Position numbers and translations under genes: made by a program. From Planctomycetaceae bacterium (GTDB lineage Bacteria > Planctomycetota > Planctomycetia > Pirellulales > Thermoguttaceae), in NCBI GenBank assembly GCA_009776995.1, contig WRMR01000268.1:1-7069 (forward strand): 7,069 nt of DNA, read 5' to 3'. Below, in pieces: positions 5,562 through 7,069 of this stretch. The first letter of the stretch is position 1. Each line of letters starts with the position of its first letter. The notes below the pieces were generated by a model. That model worked only from the letters and a program-made list of their open reading frames with translations. It was not told where the DNA came from and searched no databases.

Positions 5562-6803
5562 ATGATCAGTGTCAACGAGCTTGCCGGGTGGTGCCGGCGT
5601 GCGGCGATTATGCTCAACGCCGGGTTGGATGTCGTGACCGTGCTGGAACGCGAGTCGGGCAAATACGCGCACCGCAGGGAATTTGTGCCGCCGGGAGTGT
5701 CGGGCGGCGTACTTGCGGCTCCGCCGATTCAGGCACCGCCTGTGCAGGATGCCGGCAACGACTTCGACGAGTCGGACCCGCACGATTATCGTGATCGTAT
5801 CCGTAGGCGCGCGGCAGCCTGGCAGGAGCAGATGGCCCAACGTCCGCGCAAGCCGACGATTTTTTTGCATTCCAACATGCACAAAATTTGCGGTTATGCC
5901 CAGGGCCGCGTTCGCGAGGGAGCGACGCTGTACGAAGCCTTCTCCGAGGTCGGCGGGCATTTCCCGAAACTGTTCGTTCCCATGATCGCCGTGGCCGAGC
6001 GTTCCGGATCATTGGGTGAAACCTTCGCCGAACTGGCCCGTTACTACGAATATCAGCTCAAACTCAAACGCGAGTTCTGGCAAATGATGATTTACCCGAT
6101 TTTCCAATTGGCGGCGGTTCTTGTTGTCATGTGCCTCTACATCCTCATCAGGGGTTTTTTGGGGGCTTCCGTTGTCCTCTTTGGCATGGAGTTCATGGGG
6201 GTTCCGGGAGTATTGAAATTTCTGTTTCTGTTCGGCTGTTTCGCAGGGACTCTTGCCGCTGCATATTATGTGTTCAAGCATTACGTCTCCGCAGGGAACA
6301 ACATTTTGCATTTTGCTCTGAACGTCATTCCTAAGATCGGCACGGCGATGCGCTGTTTTGCGATGGCACGTTTCACCTGGGCATTGCAGTTCACGACGAA
6401 AACCAGCATGGACGTCAACGAGGCCGTGATACTCGGTTTCGATGTGGCGGCTTATGCGCCGATCAACACGCACCTGAACAAGATACTCCAGCAACTGGAA
6501 CACGGCGTCAGTCTTTACGAGGCGTTTTCCAACACGCACGGGTTTCCGCACGAGTTCCTCATGTACCTGCAAACCGGCGAACAGTCGGGCGAACTGCCCG
6601 AGACGCTGGCCAAACTCTCCGACGAATACACCGAGCAGACCAAGGTTCACATGAAGCAAATTTCCGTCGCGTGTTATTTTGCCGTGTTCTTCTTCGTGGC
6701 CGGCGTCGTCATTTCGTTCATTATTGAGATGTACAGAACATTGTACATCGGGCCGATGAACGAACTCATCAACAACCCGATGGGGTTATTTTGGCCGTTT
6801 TAA
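5562..6803 (+). CDS. Type II secretion system F family protein (GspF/PilC-like)
   Basis: Inner-membrane platform protein of the GspF/PilC family, which couples the assembly ATPase to pilus or pseudopilus growth in type II secretion and type IV pili. From the ATG at 5562 it has 413 residues, close to the family norm of about 400. Two F domains are seen. The first is split: helix 1 at about 4-34 (NAGLDVVTVLE) and helices continuing at 105-170 with REGATLYEAF, FPKLFVPMI and the hallmark AERSGSLGETFAELARYYE. Between them, residues 35-104 form a hydrophilic segment, Pro/Ala-rich then strongly charged, that is longer than usual. The second domain (about 264-365) repeats the pattern with HGVSLYEAF, FPHEFLMYL and TGEQSGELPETL. 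Membrane segments are likely at 176-198, 217-238 and 367-390, the usual three. The usual neighbours (GspE/PilB ATPase, GspG pseudopilin) are absent in the window. A secreted protein follows 101 bp downstream. It may serve a type II system, a pilus or a PVC-specific variant. Confidence 0.9.
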   Translation: MISVNELAGWCRRAAIMLNAGLDVVTVLERESGKYAHRREFVPPGVSGGVLAAPPIQAPPVQDAGNDFDESDPHDYRDRIRRRAAAWQEQMAQRPRKPTIFLHSNMHKICGYAQGRVREGATLYEAFSEVGGHFPKLFVPMIAVAERSGSLGETFAELARYYEYQLKLKREFWQMMIYPIFQLAAVLVVMCLYILIRGFLGASVVLFGMEFMGVPGVLKFLFLFGCFAGTLAAAYYVFKHYVSAGNNILHFALNVIPKIGTAMRCFAMARFTWALQFTTKTSMDVNEAVILGFDVAAYAPINTHLNKILQQLEHGVSLYEAFSNTHGFPHEFLMYLQTGEQSGELPETLAKLSDEYTEQTKVHMKQISVACYFAVFFFVAGVVISFIIEMYRTLYIGPMNELINNPMGLFWPF

Positions 6804-6827
6804 TGCGACGCAACAATGGCAGGGCGG

Positions 6828-6844
6828 TCACCGTCGTGCGGTGA
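6828..6844 (+). other. Small hairpin after the F-family gene
   Basis: TCACCG and CGGTGA form a perfect 6-bp stem with a 5-nt loop, 25 bp after the stop codon. No T-run follows, so it is a poor intrinsic terminator. It may stabilise the 3' end of the message or simply be chance. Confidence 0.3.
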
Positions 6845-6850
6845 TGGGAT

Positions 6851-6871
6851 GGGTACTTCCCGAGGAAGCCC
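6851..6871 (+). other. Second small hairpin before the secreted-protein gene
   Basis: CTTCC (6856-6860) and GGAAG (6864-6868) pair around a CGA loop. GGG at 6851-6853 can extend the stem with CCC at 6869-6871, leaving TA bulged. It lies six bases after the previous hairpin and again lacks a T-run. It ends 33 bases before the next start codon, so it could form in that gene's leader. Confidence 0.3.
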
Positions 6872-6904
6872 CGGAATGACTTTGTAACAAGAGAGAAACA
6901 TACC

Positions 6905-7069
6905 ATGAATCAAGTTCTGTTTTACAAAAGCCTTTGGGTGTCCCTTGTTCTTTTGCTTGCCGGATGGTGTGCGGTGTGTGCGTCTGCCGGCCGGGCAGAA
7001 ACGTTTTCTCCCGTCGTATTCAAAGCGGGCGAGGAGTGTAAATGGGTTTCATCGGCTTGCGCCGGGCTT
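6905..7069 (+). CDS. Secreted protein of unknown function, 3' end outside the window
   Basis: The frame opens with ATG at 6905 and is still open at the window edge after 55 codons. Residues 1-31 look like a Sec signal peptide: MNQVLFYKSL, a hydrophobic core at about 9-25 (WVSLVLLLAGW), then small residues with likely cleavage after AGRA at 28-31, or after ASA at 26-28. C22 lies in GWCAV, which is not a lipobox. The visible mature part, ETFSPVVFKAGEECKWV and on, contains two cysteines (C45, C52) and matches nothing I recognise. The ribosome binding site is weak (AAGAGAG at about 6888-6894). The same direction and 101-bp gap allow co-transcription with the F-family gene, so a substrate or component of that export machinery is possible, but this is only position-based inference. 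Confidence 0.75.
   Translation, partial: MNQVLFYKSLWVSLVLLLAGWCAVCASAGRAETFSPVVFKAGEECKWVSSACAGL

Overview
The window is ordinary bacterial chromosome, moderately GC-rich, with five genes on both strands and the start of a sixth. Two things suggest a planctomycete or other PVC-group bacterium. One is a Tat-exported Gfo/Idh/MocA oxidoreductase of the type that is greatly expanded in Planctomycetota. The other is an intergenic segment that resembles the repeated non-coding DNA I associate with those genomes. A flavodiiron protein and an iron-sulfur class I fumarase subunit suggest a life with little or fluctuating oxygen. The assignment rests on protein style and not on a marker gene, so it is tentative.

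Layout. Positions 1-1482 (+) hold guaB (IMP dehydrogenase), whose first codons lie before the window. Positions 1646-2548 (+) hold the alpha subunit of a two-subunit class I fumarase, without its beta partner next door. It converges on 2616-3875 (-), the Tat-signal Gfo/Idh/MocA oxidoreductase. Positions 3876-4177 contain no gene but carry tandem and inverted repeats that run up to the stop codon of the next gene. Positions 4178-5368 (-) hold an FprA-type flavodiiron protein with all diiron ligands. Positions 5369-5561 are a compact divergent control region. It has a good sigma-70-like promoter on each strand, the two -35 boxes 9 bp apart, and two operator-like repeats. Positions 5562-6803 (+) hold a type II secretion system F-family membrane protein with an unusual linker inserted in its first domain. 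From 6905 to the window edge (+) is the start of a secreted protein.

How the genes work together. There is no single operon or pathway here. guaB (purine synthesis) and the fumarase subunit (TCA cycle) are housekeeping genes with separate leaders. The flavodiiron protein probably removes O2 or NO. The F-family protein and the secreted protein lie in the same direction about 100 bp apart and may be the beginning of an export or pilus-related cluster continuing to the right.

I found no mobile element, CRISPR array, tRNA, rRNA or defence system. Three starts were assigned downstream of the longest open frame, using ribosome binding sites, promoters and family length. The points most worth a second look are the divergent promoter region, the intergenic repeat, the unpaired fumarase alpha subunit and the inserted linker in the F-family protein.
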